This document shows positions 9,302-19,048 of a stretch of 64,000 nucleotides of DNA, piece after piece. Positions within the stretch are counted from its first letter, which is position 1. Each line of letters begins with the position of its first letter. The notes under the pieces are model-generated. The model saw nothing but the letters and a program-made list of their open reading frames with translations. It made no database searches and was not told the origin of the DNA. Origin of the DNA: CAUZJF01 sp965248605 (lineage in GTDB: Bacteria; Chloroflexota; Dehalococcoidia; Lucifugimonadales; CAUZJF01); NCBI GenBank assembly GCA_965248605.1, contig CBDFJV010000007.1, positions 2,170,001 through 2,234,000 on the forward strand. The letters are read 5' to 3'. A program made the position numbers and the translations under genes.

Positions 9302-10162
9302 TTACCTTTCGAACAAGACAGCGGCTCCCAGCAGCGAGGGGCTCTCCAGCTGGGTCCGCATCACTGAGATCCTTTGCGGCTCCACGACGTGCCGCAGTGA
9401 CGACTCGAAGAAGCGCCACGCATTCGCCAATCCTCCCCCAATGACTGCGGTTCGAATCCCGGTCTCCTCGGCCAGACGTGCGATGGTGTTGGCCAACGCT
9501 TCGCCGACCTGTTCGAAGGCGTTTAGGGCCTCACGTTCACCATGTACCGCCCGGCTGTAGATAACCTCAGCATCTGCGCCGTAGTATTCAGCGAAGTGGT
9601 AACCCGAATGCTTCCACGAATCCGGCCAGCCCCATTCTGTATAAAAGCGCATAGTTGGCTCAGGGAACCCTCTGGGGCCGTTCAGCACCTCACCGCCTTG
9701 GACAAGTCCGATCGCTGGCCCGGTGCCCAGTCCAATAGCCATGAAGCTACTGAATCGCCGTCCCTCACCGAAACGAAGAATCCCGAACGCGAACAGATTG
9801 GCGTCGGACACCACCCTGACAGGTACCTCGTAGATTTCTTCTAACTGTTTCCGCAAGTTGAGGCCGCTCATCGACGGATAGCTCGAAAGCTCAGAATCAA
9901 TGATTCCATGGTCAAAGTCCCCAAAGGAGGGGAACCCGACACCCAGGCCCGTTACCTGTTCACCTCTGAACGGCTCAAGGGCGAGGTCGATGTCGGCCAA
10001 AACCTGACGCCGAGAACCGCCCGGATGGCTGCCGACGGCGTTGGCTACCAGGACTTCGCCGGCAGCGGTCACCACACCCGCCTTGATTCTGGTACCGCCT
10101 ACGTCAAGGGCCAGGTAGCGAGAAGATTGGGCTTCTGTGGCCATTGATTCGCCGTCGTCCAT
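9302..10162 (-). CDS. ROK family sugar kinase-like protein
   Basis: The 286-residue product (from ATG 10162) carries the phosphate-1 motif ALDVGGTRIKAGVV, a glycine-rich phosphate-2 region (AIGLGTGPAIGLV) and an adenosine-type motif (TAVIGGGLANAW), defining the ROK/ASKHA fold. The cysteine-rich zinc site (C-x-C-G...G-C-x-E) of standard ROK glucokinases is absent. It probably phosphorylates a sugar or amino sugar. A longer in-frame extension to 10267 looks non-coding in composition and was not used. Confidence 0.8.
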   Translation of the reverse strand: MDDGESMATEAQSSRYLALDVGGTRIKAGVVTAAGEVLVANAVGSHPGGSRRQVLADIDLALEPFRGEQVTGLGVGFPSFGDFDHGIIDSELSSYPSMSGLNLRKQLEEIYEVPVRVVSDANLFAFGILRFGEGRRFSSFMAIGLGTGPAIGLVQGGEVLNGPRGFPEPTMRFYTEWGWPDSWKHSGYHFAEYYGADAEVIYSRAVHGEREALNAFEQVGEALANTIARLAEETGIRTAVIGGGLANAWRFFESSLRHVVEPQRISVMRTQLESPSLLGAAVLFER

Positions 10163-10295
10163 TCCAGCTATGCCACCAGTCTCAACTGTCTTCGCCAGCA
10201 ATCTACACCTTGAAACAACCAAGCCCCTGGATCGGAAGGGGAAAGACCCCTCCCTCTTCCTCGCCATCGACGGTGCTGTTGGCCGATTACGGTCA

Positions 10296-12437
10296 TCATT
10301 CTAGCGGGCGTGGAAGGCGGACCGCCTTGATCTTGTTGTTGAAGTGGTCGCTGACCAGGAGGATGTCGTCGCCGAGGAGGCACAGGCCGCGAGGTTCGTT
10401 GAGGCGGGCGGTGAGTGCGGGGTCGCCATCGCCGGCGTCACCGGGCTCGTCGGTGCCGGCAACGGTACGCATCCGGCCTTCGGCGTCGATGACGCGCACG
10501 CGGTTGTTGCCGGTGTCCGAGATGTAGACCGCGTTGTTCGCTGACACCGCGACGCCCATGGGCCGGTCGAGTTGTGCGGCCGTGGCGCGTGCGCCGTCGG
10601 GAGAGAAGCCCGCCGCGCCGGAGCCGGCTACGGTGCTGACAATCCCGTGGCCGTCGACCTTCCGGACGACGTGATAAGCGCGGTCGCAGAAGTAGAGGTT
10701 GCCGGACCGATCGAAGTCGATGGCGGCCGGAGCGCCGATGCGAGCTTCTACCGCCGGGCCGCCGTCGCCGGTGTAGCCGCGAATCCCGGTGCCTGCGACC
10801 GTTGAGATGGTTCCCGATGCAACCTCGATGCGACGAATCCGGCCGATGTCGTCGCCGACGTAGATGTTGTCGTCGGCATCGTGGGCGACGGTACGTATCT
10901 GGTAGAAGCACGCGTTCAGGGCCGGCCCACCATCGCCACGGTCGACCTGCAGGCCGGAACCGGCAATGACGCGTATGACGCCGTCTTCGTCGACCCGCCT
11001 GAGGAACCCGCCCATCTTTTCGGCGATGACGAGGCGCCCGTCACTATCGAGGGAGACGTCGAAGGGATTGGAGACGTAGGCCTGGGTCGCCGGGCCGTTC
11101 TCTCCGCCGTAGGCCTTCGCGCCGTTGCCAGCCACTGTCCGGACCAGGCCGGTGTCCAGGTCGACAGCTCTCACCCGGTGGCTCCACTCGTCGGCGATGT
11201 AAACGGTCCCGTCGGGGCCGACGCACAGTCCTCCTGGGCCGTTCAAATACGCGTCGCCGGCAGGCCCGCCATCACCAACACCCGTGCCGCCGAAGACGGT
11301 GGTCACTACGCCGGTGGCGCCGTCGCACTTGCGCAGGCGACCCGACTGATCGCTCCAGAGAACCGTGCCGTCGGGGTCGGCCCAGAGTCCGGCCTCGCAG
11401 GCGTTGCATGTGGTCTCAGTTCCCGACAATCCCTCTTCGCCGAAGCCGGGCACGCCCGTCCCGACTACCGTTGTAGCGGTGCCGGTGGCGGCGTCGACCT
11501 TGCGGACCCGGTAGCCGTATTTCTCCCCTACGTAGATGTTGTCGTGGACGTCGATAAACAAGGAGTCGGGCAGGAGCAGGCCGGCTTCGACGGCGGGCCC
11601 ACCATCGCCGCTCGACGAGGGCCAGCCGGTCCCCATCACGGTACTGACGGCGCCGGACTCCATGTCGATCTTGCGAATCCGGTGGTTGAAGTTGTCGCAG
11701 ACATAGAGGTCGCCACGGGAGTCGAAAGCCAGGTGTTCGGGGTTTTGGAAGGCCGCCTCGTCCGCCGGGCCGCCGTCACCATGGTAGCCCATCAGGCTCA
11801 CGTTGCTGCCGGGATACGGGCGACTAGCGCCCTCCTCCGAGGAGTAGAGGCGAGCATCGAGACCGGCGAATCGATCGATTACGCCCGTTTCGGCGTCGAC
11901 GCGGCGGATGTTGTTGCCCCACTCGCTCGCGATGTAGACGTTACCGCCGGCATCGACGGCGACACCGCAAGCCACGTCGAGCTCTGCCTCGAGAGCCGGA
12001 CCACCGTCGCCGCTCCGTCCCGCCCTACCCGACCCTGCGACCCGGTCGATGGTACCGGTGCGGTAGTCGACCCGGCGAACTGTGTTGTTGCCGAGGTCGG
12101 AGAAGTATAGGTTGCCGTGGCGGTCCAGGCACAGGTCGTGCGGGTGGCGGAGCCTCGCTCGACCGGCCGGGCCGCCGTCGCCGGAATTGCCGGGCACGCC
12201 GTCGCCAGCGAACGTATGGAGAATGCCGTCGGCGTCGATGCGCCACAAACGGTGGGCGTTGTGGTCGGCGACGATCAGGTCTCCGTCGGGCCTCCGCACC
12301 ACGCCCAGCGGCCAGCCGGCGTCGGCCTCCTTCGCGGGCACGCCGTCCTTGTAGCCTGCGCCGGCAATCGTCCGGATGGCGCCGGGCGGCAGGTCGTCGA
12401 GCATCTCCCTCAGACTCATCTCGGCGGCGCTACGCAT
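10296..12437 (-). CDS. large NHL-repeat beta-propeller protein
   Basis: The 713-residue product is composed almost entirely of about 11-12 NHL repeats of roughly 55 residues, each with a G-D-G-G-P-A turn, a GVAVDAGGNVYIAD strand and an IRRVDAETGVIxTVAGTG strand. There is no signal peptide or membrane segment, unlike the related lipoprotein at 2631, so it appears cytoplasmic unless exported another way. It probably forms two propellers and acts as a binding scaffold; no catalytic residues can be named. Its start is 48 bp from the divergent glycosidase-like gene, so they share a promoter region. Confidence 0.85.
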   Translation of the reverse strand: MRSAAEMSLREMLDDLPPGAIRTIAGAGYKDGVPAKEADAGWPLGVVRRPDGDLIVADHNAHRLWRIDADGILHTFAGDGVPGNSGDGGPAGRARLRHPHDLCLDRHGNLYFSDLGNNTVRRVDYRTGTIDRVAGSGRAGRSGDGGPALEAELDVACGVAVDAGGNVYIASEWGNNIRRVDAETGVIDRFAGLDARLYSSEEGASRPYPGSNVSLMGYHGDGGPADEAAFQNPEHLAFDSRGDLYVCDNFNHRIRKIDMESGAVSTVMGTGWPSSSGDGGPAVEAGLLLPDSLFIDVHDNIYVGEKYGYRVRKVDAATGTATTVVGTGVPGFGEEGLSGTETTCNACEAGLWADPDGTVLWSDQSGRLRKCDGATGVVTTVFGGTGVGDGGPAGDAYLNGPGGLCVGPDGTVYIADEWSHRVRAVDLDTGLVRTVAGNGAKAYGGENGPATQAYVSNPFDVSLDSDGRLVIAEKMGGFLRRVDEDGVIRVIAGSGLQVDRGDGGPALNACFYQIRTVAHDADDNIYVGDDIGRIRRIEVASGTISTVAGTGIRGYTGDGGPAVEARIGAPAAIDFDRSGNLYFCDRAYHVVRKVDGHGIVSTVAGSGAAGFSPDGARATAAQLDRPMGVAVSANNAVYISDTGNNRVRVIDAEGRMRTVAGTDEPGDAGDGDPALTARLNEPRGLCLLGDDILLVSDHFNNKIKAVRLPRPLE

Positions 12438-12485
12438 CAGGGACTTGGGATAAGATAGTCAGCCGAAACCTACCGGAGGCAGCCA

Positions 12486-14015
12486 TTGGACACACCACAT
12501 CTCATCTACTACAGCGACGGTCACCATTTTCACGCCAAGAGGATAGACCCGCCGTGGAATCTGCACAAGCTACGGTGGCCGGTTGACGAGCTTGCCGGCA
12601 CAGGGGTCGACCTCCTGACGTTCGGGATGGGATTCAGTGACGTCTATTTTCACGACACAAAGATCGGGCGCAGGATCGGCGACGACCAGGAGGTCTGGGA
12701 CGACTTCATCAACTGGCGGATCATGCGGATGGCGAAAGACGCCAGGGCGATGGGCACCGATCAGGTCCGCGAGGTGATCAAGCGTGGGCGAGAGACCGGG
12801 CTGAAGGTCTTTCCGAGCCTCAAGCTCCAGGACCCCACGGAGCACGGCGGCGATCGATGCGGACGGCTCAAGTGGGACCATAAGCTGGAGGTGTGTTTGG
12901 GCGAACCCGACGACCGGTTCCCTGTCCACCAGACCGAGTGGTGCTACGACTATACGAACGAGCTAGTGCGACAGGACAAGCTTGCGATGCTTCGAGAGAT
13001 GCTGGAGGTCTACGAGGCGGACGGGGTCGAGCTCGACTTCATGTTCTTCCCGCTGTACTTCCGGCCCGCCGAGACAGAGGCCGGCATCCCGGTTATGAAC
13101 GCCTTCGTGTCGGAGGTGCGCCGCATGGCGAACGAGGTCGGTGTACGCCAGGGCCGAGAGATCCCGATCATGGCGCGGGTCTGGCAGCGACGCGACGACA
13201 ACCTGAACATCGGGCTGGACGTCGAGAGCTGGATCAAGGCCGGCGACGTGGACCTGGTCGTCGGGCAGATGACAGGCTTGCTGCTGGACACCGGCTCGAT
13301 GGAGGGAAAGTGGCTCGCGGACGCAGCCAACGACGCCGGCAAGTCGGCCTACCTGCGCGTGGACCGAAAGATCGAGGACGCTCGAGGAACTATCGCCAAC
13401 ATCGAGATGTTCAGGGCCGTCGGCCAGACGGCGCACTGGCAAGGGTTTGCAGGTGTGTCTCTGGGATACTTGCCGTGGCCCTTCGACGACGACGAGTACC
13501 GGCTCCTCCGCGAGATGGCTAGCCCGGAGGCGGCGGCCCGCAAGAACAAGCGGTACTTCGTCCCTCCGGCGGAAGCAGGGCTGACGTACGCGGCTCCGTT
13601 AGAGCGCCAGTTGCCGCTGGTGCTCGAAGAAGGTAAGCGGGCCGCGATCAAAGTCGTCATCGCCGACGACGTCGAGGGCGCGCGGAACGACGGCGAGATG
13701 CGCGAGCCCATCTTGATGATCACGTTCCAGTTCTTCTGCGTCGAGGACGACGTGGAGATGCGTTTCAATGGGCATGCTCTCGCCGTGGAGGACGCCGAGG
13801 TCCAGGAGCCGGTGCGCGGGACGTACTGGTTCTACTACCGACTTCCGCCGGAGGTGATAGAGCAGGGCGACAACACGCTAGAGATCGAGATCACGCGCAA
13901 GGAGAAGACGGCCGGGTTCGCCAGGACCGTCAAAGGCGTCGAGGTGATGACGCGGTACAAGGACCCCGAGCGGCCCGAGGGGTTGAATCCGTCGCGAGTA
14001 GTACCTCCGTCGTAA
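12486..14015 (+). CDS. TIM-barrel glycoside hydrolase-like protein
   Basis: A TTG start is preceded by GGAGG. The 509-residue protein has barrel-like segments typical of the hypothetical glycosyl hydrolase (GHL10/DUF187-like) group: LTFGMGFSDVYFHD, TGLKVFPSLKL, YEADGVELDFMFFPLYFRP and VDLVVGQMTG. The Glu and Asp in GVELDFMF are candidate catalytic residues. A C-terminal beta domain (from PLVLEEGKR) follows. No signal peptide is visible. It is followed after 5 bp by the intron-split serine hydrolase gene, suggesting one transcript. Function is inferred from fold only. Confidence 0.7.
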   Translation: MDTPHLIYYSDGHHFHAKRIDPPWNLHKLRWPVDELAGTGVDLLTFGMGFSDVYFHDTKIGRRIGDDQEVWDDFINWRIMRMAKDARAMGTDQVREVIKRGRETGLKVFPSLKLQDPTEHGGDRCGRLKWDHKLEVCLGEPDDRFPVHQTEWCYDYTNELVRQDKLAMLREMLEVYEADGVELDFMFFPLYFRPAETEAGIPVMNAFVSEVRRMANEVGVRQGREIPIMARVWQRRDDNLNIGLDVESWIKAGDVDLVVGQMTGLLLDTGSMEGKWLADAANDAGKSAYLRVDRKIEDARGTIANIEMFRAVGQTAHWQGFAGVSLGYLPWPFDDDEYRLLREMASPEAAARKNKRYFVPPAEAGLTYAAPLERQLPLVLEEGKRAAIKVVIADDVEGARNDGEMREPILMITFQFFCVEDDVEMRFNGHALAVEDAEVQEPVRGTYWFYYRLPPEVIEQGDNTLEIEITRKEKTAGFARTVKGVEVMTRYKDPERPEGLNPSRVVPPS

Positions 14016-14020
14016 ACCTC

Positions 14021-14531
14021 ATGATGACCGTCGCCGAGGCCATATCTAACGTAAACGGCGTGGTTGGGGTTGCGGCGAAACATCTCGAAATCGGCCGAGA
14101 GATTGGGCACAAGGCCGACGAGACGTTTTTCATGGCCAGTACCCTGAAGGTGCCGCTGCTGGTCGAGCTGTACCGGCAGGTGGACGCCGGGCTGGTGGAC
14201 CTGTCGCGGCGGGTCGAGTTTACGAGCGACCTGCGGGTGCCAGGATCCGGGGTGCTGAGGTACCTGGGCGAAGGACTGCGTCCGACCCTGCACGATCTCG
14301 CGATGCTGATGACCATCGTCAGCGACAACGTGGCGACCGACGTGATCTACGAACTGGTGGCCCGTGAGCGGCTGAACGACACGATGGTCGAGGTTGGGTT
14401 GCCTAATACCCGCATTCCTATGTCGACGCGGGAGCTGCTGTTCAGCATCGTAGGGTTGGACCCGAACAACCCTGAGCACACATTCGAGGAAGCGCTCCGG
14501 AGGCGGGACGAAGGACACGTGGACCTGGAAG
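14021..14531 (+). CDS. class A beta-lactamase-like serine hydrolase, exon 1
   Basis: This is the 5' exon (170 codons plus one base) of a gene split by a group II intron. It encodes the penicillin-binding fold with the nucleophile motif S-T-L-K (S40, K43) and the S-D-N motif at 101-103. Translation otherwise runs into the intron and stops at 14551. Joined to exon 2 it gives 288 residues with K-T-G at 234-236. The omega-loop Glu of true class A enzymes (E-x-x-L-N) is not evident and there is no signal peptide, so a cytoplasmic peptidase/esterase-type serine hydrolase is more likely than a resistance enzyme. Confidence 0.85.
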
Positions 14532-14790
14532 GTGCGCCAAGAAGCGCATAGGTTGAACGTTCCAGGTGTGGAACCCGGCCAGGAGTAGGCCGGTGGCTAG
14601 GGAAGCAGGCGCGAGGGCCAGAGGCGGAGTCGTGTCTGAAGCCTTCCCGACAATGTGGCGGCGGCCACCCTACCACGCCGCGCGCTGCTAGCCAGAGTGC
14701 CGTTATGGTCACGAAAGGAACTGCTGATTGAAGCGTCGCACCACGAACCACCCGCTCACGGTAGGGCGAGGGTGCAGTCATCGGAATCTC

Positions 14791-14811
14791 TGTCTCTTCC
14801 TTGCAGAGACA
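14791..14811 (+). ncRNA. candidate EBS1 hairpin of the group II intron
   Basis: A 6-bp stem (TGTCTC with GAGACA) closes a 9-nt loop. CTTCC at 14796-14800 can pair with GGAAG, the last five exon bases before the 5' splice site, as expected for the EBS1-IBS1 contact of domain I. The assignment is inference. Confidence 0.45.
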
Positions 14812-15171
14812 GCCTTGTTCAGGCAGGGATGCTGTACTCCCTTCGATCGGCATCCTCCGATGGCGAGCGCGGCAACGAGCCGTGCCAGGCGTACAGGCAG
14901 GACCTAAGACGGCATGAAGATGCAACCTGGTCGAACTTGGGAAGCACGTCCGGCTCTCCGGCAACGGAGTAGGCCAGCCTTCGGCCAACGCCGGACGTGT
15001 GGCAGAGCCCTCGTAGTAGTCCGAGGCCGGGAAAGCCGGCCGCATGGCGAAGGGGGGCAGTCAGATGGGAGTGGAACGAAGCGAACTACGCCGGAGGCGG
15101 GATGTATGAACCCGACGAGGATGGCGGAAAAGCCGATGTTCCCGACACACCAGTCTAACCCATCTGATGGA

Positions 15172-15205
<34 letters not shown>

Positions 15206-15270
15206 GGAGGGGGGGATGGCGCAAACCAGCCGGAGCAGTCCGGCCATCGGCGGCGCCGTCCCTACCCAAT

Positions 15271-15626
15271 GCGACGCGTACTCCGAGGAGCGGTCGGACG
15301 TCTCGACGCCTGCGGAGATGAGCCGGCTCCTGGAAATGTTGTCCCGGAGCGAGGTGCTGTCGGAGGCGTCGACCGGGGCGGTGCTCCACATCCTGAAGAG
15401 CCAGACGCTCAACTCGGTGATCCCCTACTACCTGCCGGAGAGAACGATAGTCGCGCACAAGACGGGCGGGGTCCCGGGCGCGCGATGCGACGTCGGTATC
15501 GTGTATGGCCCGACGGGGCGGTACACGGTGGCCCTGATGGCGAAGGGGATCGAGGACCGGACGGACCTGGACCCGAGCCTGGCAAAGGTGTCGCGGGCTG
15601 TCTATGACGAATTTGTGGGCGGCTAA
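15271..15626 (+). CDS. class A beta-lactamase-like serine hydrolase, exon 2
   Basis: The 3' exon supplies residues 171-288, starting with the spliced Gly and DAYSEERSDVSTPAEM, a segment that in this family follows the omega region, and ending with the H-K-T-G motif that lines the active site. The frame is open upstream through the end of the intron, but no plausible independent start exists, so it needs splicing to exon 1. Confidence 0.85.
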
Positions 15627-15647
15627 CAGGCAGCGTGTGCGCTGCGC

Positions 15648-15685
15648 GCCCTTCGACGAGCTCAGGGTGAGCGGAGTGAGGGTTT
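15648..15685. repeat. dispersed repeat (CCCTTCGACGAGCTCAGGGTGAGCGG family)
   Basis: One unit of the same family that forms the degenerate array at 31199-31406. It lies just after the serine hydrolase stop and runs into GGGTTTTTT, so it may help end transcription. Confidence 0.6.
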
Positions 15686-15765
15686 TTTGCCAGCAAAATG
15701 GCCGACCGCCCCAGGCCCTTCGCCCGAAACGGACTCAGGGCGACAGATGAAAAGGATGCGACGTC

Positions 15766-17969
15766 TTGAACCCGCTTGAGCTTACATGGGACTCGCCGAG
15801 CCAGGACTCGGCGGGGAGCATGCCGATTGGCAATGGCGAGGTCGGCGTCAACTTCTGGGTCGAAGAGGACGGGGATCTGCTGTTCTACATCAGTCGCACC
15901 GACGCGTGGAGCGAGAGCGCGACCCTTCTGAAGCTGGGACGCGTTCGCGTTTCACTCGACCCGAACCCGTTTGCCCGCGGCCTGCCCTTCGAACAGTCCC
16001 TTAAGCTCGGCGATGGAGAGATCGTTGTCCAGGCTGGGAGCGCCGGTTCGGAGGTTTTCGTGCGGGCGTGGGTCGATGCCCGCCATCCTGTCGTGCGCAT
16101 CGAGATCGAGGGGCAAGAGGATTTCGAGACCGCGGTGAGCCTCGAGGTGTGGCGCACCGAGCCCAGTGTGGCGGGCCGGACCGGGTCCAAAACTTTGATC
16201 GTTGGGCCCGACACGATCGTTGACGAACTCGGCGATCAGATCGTGTGGTATCACCGCAACGGACACTCGTGGTGGCCGATGAGCATGAAGCACCAAGGGC
16301 TCAAGGACCTGATGGCCCACCGGACCGACCCGCTGCTGGGCCGGACTTTCGGCGGCGTGATTGCGGGCGACGGTCTCGTGAAGGACGGCGATGGCACGCT
16401 CAGGTCTAGGGCGCTGCGAAGCGGGTGGACATCAGCGTCTTCACGCACACGGCGCAGACCGATACTGTGGGTGTGTGGCTGGCTCAACTGGAGAGCGCGT
16501 CGTCGGCCTACGAAGACTTGAACCGTTCCGCGACTCGCATGGCCCATCGAGCTTGGTGGCGTGACTTCTCGCAGCGTAGCTGGATCAAGGTCAGTGGCCC
16601 TCCTGAGGCAGAGACGGTGAGCCTCGGCTACGCATTGCAACGCTTCGTCAGCGCGTGCGCCGGCCGGGGAGCCTTTCCAATCAAGTTCAACGGCTCGATA
16701 TTCACGTACGACGTAACGGTAGAGGACCAACAGCACGACGCGGACTTTCGCAGGTGGGGCGGTCCCTACTGGTTCCAGAACACTCGGCTTGCTTATTGGC
16801 CCATGCTGGCGTCGGGCGACTTCGACATGATGCGGCCTCTGTTCAAAATGTTCCTCGACGCGCTCCCGCTGGCGGAGGAGCGCACCAGGCTCTACTTCGG
16901 CCACGGCGGCGCCTTCTTTCCCGAGACGATGGACTTCTGGGGCACGTACCGCAACCAGGACTACGGTTGGGACCGCGTCGGCGGGACACATAAGGGCCGG
17001 CCCGCCATCGTTCGGGACGGTGGCCTGCTCATCTCCGATGTGACCAACCCGTACGTCCGACGGTACTGGACCGGCGGGATCGAGCTGGTCGCTCTGATGC
17101 TCGACCACCACGCCCACACACGGGACGACGGGTGGGCTCGCGAATACCTGCTCCCCATGGCGAGCGCCGTAATCCAGTTTTTCGACGAGCACTATCCTCG
17201 CGACGACGCGGGCAAGGTCCGCTTCGAGCCGTCGCAGTCGCTGGAGACGTGGCAGCGCGCGACCAATCCCCTGCCCGAAATCGTGGGGCTGGCCTTCGTC
17301 ATCGACGCGCTACTGTCGCTGCCCGACGAGGTGACGGCCAAGGCGCCACGGAAAGAGTGGGCGCGGCTGCGCCGCGAGCTGCCGCCCGTGCCATCGGCGG
17401 AGGAAGAGGGGCAGAAGTTCCTGCTGCCCGCCGACGAGTTCGACGAACGCCACAACATCGAGAACCCCGAGCTGTACGCCGTGTTCCCATTTCGGCTGTA
17501 CGGCGTTGGGAAACCGGGCATCGAAACGGGGCGCGCGACCTTCGAGCGACGCCGCGAGAAGCGGACAGGCGGCTGGATGCAGGACGCGATTCAAGCCGCG
17601 TTCCTTGGCCTGACCGACGCCGCAAGGGAGTACACCGTCGACAACTTCTCGACCCACCATGAAGGGAGCCGGTTCCCCGCCTTCTGGGGCCCGAACTTCG
17701 ACTGGGTGCCCGACCAGGACCACGGAAGCGTGTCCATCATGGCGCTGCAGTCGATGCTGATGCAGACGGAAGGCGAGCGAATCCTGCTGTTCCCGGCTTG
17801 GCCCGAGGAATGGGACGTCGAGTTCAAGCTCCACGCGCCCTACGGGACGACTGTCGAGGGGGTGTACCGCACTGGAAAGCTGGAACGGCTCGACGTAGTT
17901 CCGGCCGAACGCGAGCCCGACGTAGTGATAGTTAACGAGTCGATTGCCGCCGGCCGGAGCGGGGCCTGA
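15766..17969 (+). pseudogene. DUF5703/GH95-like glycosidase gene with one frameshift
   Basis: The first frame (15766 to about 16420) encodes LTWDSPSQDSAGSMPIGNGE, VGVNFWVEEDGDLLFYISRTDAWSE and a beta-sandwich, as in the DUF5703 N-terminal domain. The second frame (from about 16410) carries the (alpha/alpha)6 glycosidase part, with FNGSIFTYD, the WGGPYWFQNTR helix and PAFWGPNFDWVPDQDHG, to 17969. Full length is about 734 residues, normal for such enzymes. The shift lies between a TAG at 16407 in the second frame and the GTG at 16425. No signal peptide is seen. Either a recent inactivating indel or a sequence error. Confidence 0.75.
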
Positions 17970-17982
17970 TGAAAAAGCACGG

Positions 17983-18024
17983 AGTCTTACCTCTTCTCCC
18001 GCCTGGGAGAAGATTGAGATGAGG
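17983..18024. repeat. dispersed repeat (TTACCTCTTCTCCC...GGGAGAAGATTGAGATGAGGG)
   Basis: An imperfect inverted repeat related to those at 7919, 26384 and 43911, located between the broken glycosidase gene and the bicupin gene. Confidence 0.6.
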
Positions 18025-18077
18025 GCTCCTCCACTACGCCCGCGGAAGGTCATTTCCTAGGACATACGGAGGAGTCT

Positions 18078-18743
18078 GTGAGCAACTACACGCTTAGGTT
18101 GATCGAAGACAAGCTGGCACCTGGAGGACCGAGGACCGAACTGCCGGGCGAGATTCGCACCCTGTACGTCGTCAAGGGCGAGGTCACAGTCCAGGCCAGC
18201 GGTGAGACGCGAAGTGTGGGCGCCGACGAAGGGTGGTTTGGCACGGGGCCTTGCTCGGTCGAAAGCGGTGCCAACGGCGCGACGGTCTGGAGATGGGAGC
18301 TCGTCAAGAATCCCACCTCAGACGACGGCGTCGCCTCAGGAGCAGGCGCCAAGTCGGTCCCGAAGTCGAGCGAGGAGCTACTCGTCGATCCGGCTGGCAA
18401 ACACATGATGCGCTGCGATCGCGTCGACTTTCCACTCGGCGGGGTCGCGTACACGCATATCCACTGGGGACCTGGGATCCGGTGTCTCCTACGAGGGGAG
18501 TTGTTGGTGCGGACTGAGGAGTCGGAATTCGTGGTGCATCCGGGGGAGACCTGGTTCGAGAGAGGGCCCGACCCTATCTACGCCGAAGCGTCGAAGACCG
18601 AGGAGACAAGCTTCATCAGGGCGATGGTGCTACCGCGTGTCCTGAAGGGGCAGACATCGATTCGCTACGTCAAAGAAGAGGATCAGGACAAGCCGAAGAC
18701 GCAGCAGTACACGCGGTACGTGGACGAATTCGTGGAGCTTTGA
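18078..18743 (+). CDS. bicupin-domain protein
   Basis: The GTG start follows ACGGAGGAG. The 221-residue protein has two cupin-like halves. The second has clear cupin sequence, with H-x-H-x-G in THIHWGPG, the turn RCLLRGELLVRTEESEFVVHPGETWFERG and then a strand pair; the first half (TLYVVKGEVTVQASGETRSVGADEGWFG) lacks metal-binding His residues. Such proteins bind small polar ligands or act as dioxygenases or isomerases. It sits in a carbohydrate-gene neighbourhood but its substrate is unknown. Confidence 0.7.
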   Translation: MSNYTLRLIEDKLAPGGPRTELPGEIRTLYVVKGEVTVQASGETRSVGADEGWFGTGPCSVESGANGATVWRWELVKNPTSDDGVASGAGAKSVPKSSEELLVDPAGKHMMRCDRVDFPLGGVAYTHIHWGPGIRCLLRGELLVRTEESEFVVHPGETWFERGPDPIYAEASKTEETSFIRAMVLPRVLKGQTSIRYVKEEDQDKPKTQQYTRYVDEFVEL

Positions 18744-18746
18744 AGG

Positions 18747-18941
18747 CTAGAGCGATTCCGCCGAGTCGAGGTTGTGGAGGTACGTGTTGCCCTCCCCAGC
18801 GCCTTCCGTGACTTTCACTTCGTGAGTGTATACCTCAGTGGACTCGACATGGACCGTCACACCGGTCGTCTCGACCATCACGCCGCCGATGGTCTTGAAC
18901 TTCAAGCCCGCTTCGATGGAGTCCTGCTCGGAGTATTTCAC
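18747..18941 (-). CDS. conserved small protein of unknown function
   Basis: A 64-residue product starts at GTG 18941, preceded by a strong AGGAGGT site. The sequence (KYSEQDSIEAGLKFKTIGGV, then VTVHVESTEVYTHEVKV and TYLHNLD) suggests a small all-beta domain with paired strands. I do not recognise a characterised family. It is convergent with the bicupin gene, 3 bp away. Confidence 0.7.
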   Translation of the reverse strand: MKYSEQDSIEAGLKFKTIGGVMVETTGVTVHVESTEVYTHEVKVTEGAGEGNTYLHNLDSAESL

Positions 18942-19048
18942 GAGGATACCTCCTGTGGTCGTCCCATCTTAGGGACGGTGAATCATTGTTTAGTGGCGTA
19001 CGCCGTCGATATTATAGCGGAGTCGGTCCCGCTCTACACGCCGCTCCG

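Noticed and set aside
9440..9470. A tRNA T-arm-like stretch (GGTTCGAATCCC)
   Set aside because: It lies inside the ROK coding sequence and no acceptor stem or anticodon arm can be folded around it.
10881..12110. A 409-codon forward frame opposite the NHL-repeat gene
   Set aside because: It is a complement of the repeated, GC-rich NHL coding sequence; the reverse frame has clear repeat structure.
14655..14972. A 105-codon forward frame inside the group II intron as a possible maturase
   Set aside because: It has no reverse-transcriptase or maturase motifs (no Y-A-D-D-type box), and it overlaps conserved structural parts of the intron.
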